From Candidatus Omnitrophota bacterium (GTDB taxonomy: Bacteria; Omnitrophota; Gorgyraeia; Tantalellales; Tantalellaceae), in contig JAQUNB010000004.1 of assembly GCA_028717825.1 (NCBI GenBank), forward strand, positions 1 to 13,074: 13,074 bases of DNA, written 5' to 3'. This document shows, piece by piece, positions 11,847-13,074 of this stretch. Numbering within the stretch: position 1 is the first letter of the stretch; each line of letters starts with the position of its first letter. The translations under genes were made by a program, and so were the position numbers. The notes under the pieces are model-generated. The model did not search any database, had not been told where the DNA came from, and saw only the letters and a program-made list of their open reading frames with translations.

Positions 11847-13074
11847 ATGAGGCAGACAATAGCGGAAAAGATATTATCGGAACATTCCGGCGCGCGGGCG
11901 AAAGCCGGAGATATCGTTATGGCGAATGTCGATTTTTGTTTTGGGCAGGATGGTACCAGCGGTCTTATTATAGACAGCTTCAGAAAAATGGGCACGAAGG
12001 GCGCGTTCGCAAAAGACAAATTCTGTATGGTGATAGACCATTCAGCGCCAAGCCCGAATATCGGAGTTTCGACCATACATAACAAGATCAGGACTTTCGC
12101 GAAAGAACAAGGCGTTAAGGTTTTTGATATAGGCTGTGGTGTTTGCCACCAGTTGGTGCCGGAGACCGGATATATTACTTGCGGTGACCTGGTTCTAGGC
12201 GCGGATTCGCATACATGCACATATGGCGCGCTAAATATCCTTTCCACCGGGGTCGGGTCGACGGATCTGGCGATAACGCTCGCGAGCGGAAAAAACTGGT
12301 TTAAAGTTCCCGAGACTATAAAGGTAATCATAAACGGAAAACTTCCCAAAGGTGTTTTCTCGAAAGATGTGATTTTGAAAATAATAAAAGAGATAGGCGC
12401 CGACGGCGCGAATTATAGATCGGTCGAGTTTTACGGCAGCGTGATCAAGGACATGAGCGTTGATGCGAGACTGACCATTTCGAATATGGCGGTCGAGATG
12501 GGGGCGAAATGCGGGATCATGAAAGCTGATAAAAAGACCATCGAGTGGATCAAAAAACACTCAACCAGGCCCCCAAAACCGGTAGAAGCCGACGAGGATG
12601 CGAAATACTGCAAAATTCTTGAATATGATCTTTCGGAGCTCGCGCCGCAAATAGCCAAACCGCATACGGTTGACAATGTCTCTAGTGTGGACGAACTTTT
12701 AGGGACGCCCATCAGTGAAGTGAATATCGGTACGTGCACTAACGGCAGGCTTGAAGATCTGGAAATTGCCGCTAAAATATTGAAGGGCCAAAAAGTAGCC
12801 CGGGGAATGAAGCTTATCATTACGCCCGCTTCGCGCAAAATTTATTTGGACGCCGTAAAAAAAGGGTATGTCGAGATCTTTATTAACGCCGGTGGTATTG
12901 TCAATAACCCCGGGTGCGGGCCGTGTGTAGGAACGCATCAAGGCGTGCTTGCTGACGGGGAGAACGCGCTTTCAACCGCGAACCGGAATTTTAAAGGGCG
13001 CATGGGTAACCCGAACGCGAACATCTATCTTTCGAGCCCCGCGACCGCTGCGGCTACGGCGCTGGCCGGTAAGA
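11847..13074 (+). CDS. leuC: 3-isopropylmalate dehydratase / homoaconitase-type large subunit, 3' end cut by window
   Basis: 409 codons are present with no stop before the window edge. The family is usually about 420 residues, so only a short C-terminus is missing. It is an aconitase-superfamily large subunit that isomerises 2-isopropylmalate to 3-isopropylmalate (leucine pathway) with a separate small subunit. The three [4Fe-4S] ligands are visible: C297 in GTCTNGR, and C357 and C360 in NPGCGPC. GADSHT (D120-T123), VCHQ and GSTDLA are family signatures, and PSPN near the N-terminus fits the LeuC2/archaeal-type branch. The start is supported by AAGAAGGA (11832-11839), 7 nt before the ATG. The gap to the aminotransferase is 29 nt. 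A homoaconitase-like or other 2-alkylmalate isomerase role is possible, because this branch is hard to separate by motif. leuD would be expected next. Confidence 0.9.
   Translation, partial: MRQTIAEKILSEHSGARAKAGDIVMANVDFCFGQDGTSGLIIDSFRKMGTKGAFAKDKFCMVIDHSAPSPNIGVSTIHNKIRTFAKEQGVKVFDIGCGVCHQLVPETGYITCGDLVLGADSHTCTYGALNILSTGVGSTDLAITLASGKNWFKVPETIKVIINGKLPKGVFSKDVILKIIKEIGADGANYRSVEFYGSVIKDMSVDARLTISNMAVEMGAKCGIMKADKKTIEWIKKHSTRPPKPVEADEDAKYCKILEYDLSELAPQIAKPHTVDNVSSVDELLGTPISEVNIGTCTNGRLEDLEIAAKILKGQKVARGMKLIITPASRKIYLDAVKKGYVEIFINAGGIVNNPGCGPCVGTHQGVLADGENALSTANRNFKGRMGNPNANIYLSSPATAAATALAGK

Noticed and set aside
12231..12941. Several minus-strand frames opposite the dehydratase gene
   Set aside because: The + strand encodes an intact aconitase-superfamily protein with all three cluster cysteines. 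The minus-strand frames are shadows.

Overview
The window most likely comes from an uncultured bacterium of the Candidatus Omnitrophota (OP3) lineage. This is inferred from three things: one very long secreted or membrane-bound protein (2,911 codons) with an N-terminus ending in an 'AWAYP' signal-peptide junction, intergenic DNA made of short tandem repeats in a 7-bp phase, and a C-terminal alpha/beta domain that I associate from memory with large proteins of this group. No rRNA or other phylogenetic marker is present, so the assignment is tentative. All recognisable genes are on the + strand.

Layout. Positions 14-835 hold a thermonuclease-family lipoprotein followed closely by a small OB-fold-like protein, probably one operon. 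Positions 836-1166 are non-coding: a strong hairpin, a short heptamer repeat, a run of nine G, two tandem hairpins that differ by a compensatory base-pair change, and a near-consensus sigma-70 promoter (TTGACA-17-TAAAAT) for the next gene. Positions 1167-9902 are one giant gene. It encodes, in order, a signal peptide, an N-terminal domain of unknown function, membrane segments, four beta modules (three of them related), a near-duplicate of the first one, two carbohydrate-binding-like modules, a clan GH-A glycoside hydrolase barrel with both catalytic glutamates, a helical linker, two further membrane hairpins interleaved with repeated helical modules, and a C-terminal alpha/beta domain. Positions 9903-10647 are about 745 bp with no gene, almost entirely repeats: heptad-phased DNA, two copies of a palindromic array of 10-bp units, a 157-bp REP/MITE-like inverted-repeat element between them, then 105 bp of heptad-phased DNA. 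Positions 10648-13074 hold a class I/II aminotransferase and the large subunit of a 3-isopropylmalate dehydratase/homoaconitase-type enzyme that runs off the window edge.

Working together. The first two genes suggest nucleic-acid degradation or binding at the cell envelope. The giant protein looks like a membrane-tethered polysaccharide-binding and hydrolysing machine, with several internal signal-peptide-like segments that raise the possibility of proteolytic processing. The last two genes are ordinary amino-acid metabolism (2-oxoacid chain elongation and transamination, probably leucine). The most unusual content is the architecture of the giant protein and the repeat DNA around it. The heptamer repeats also enter coding sequence at two places.
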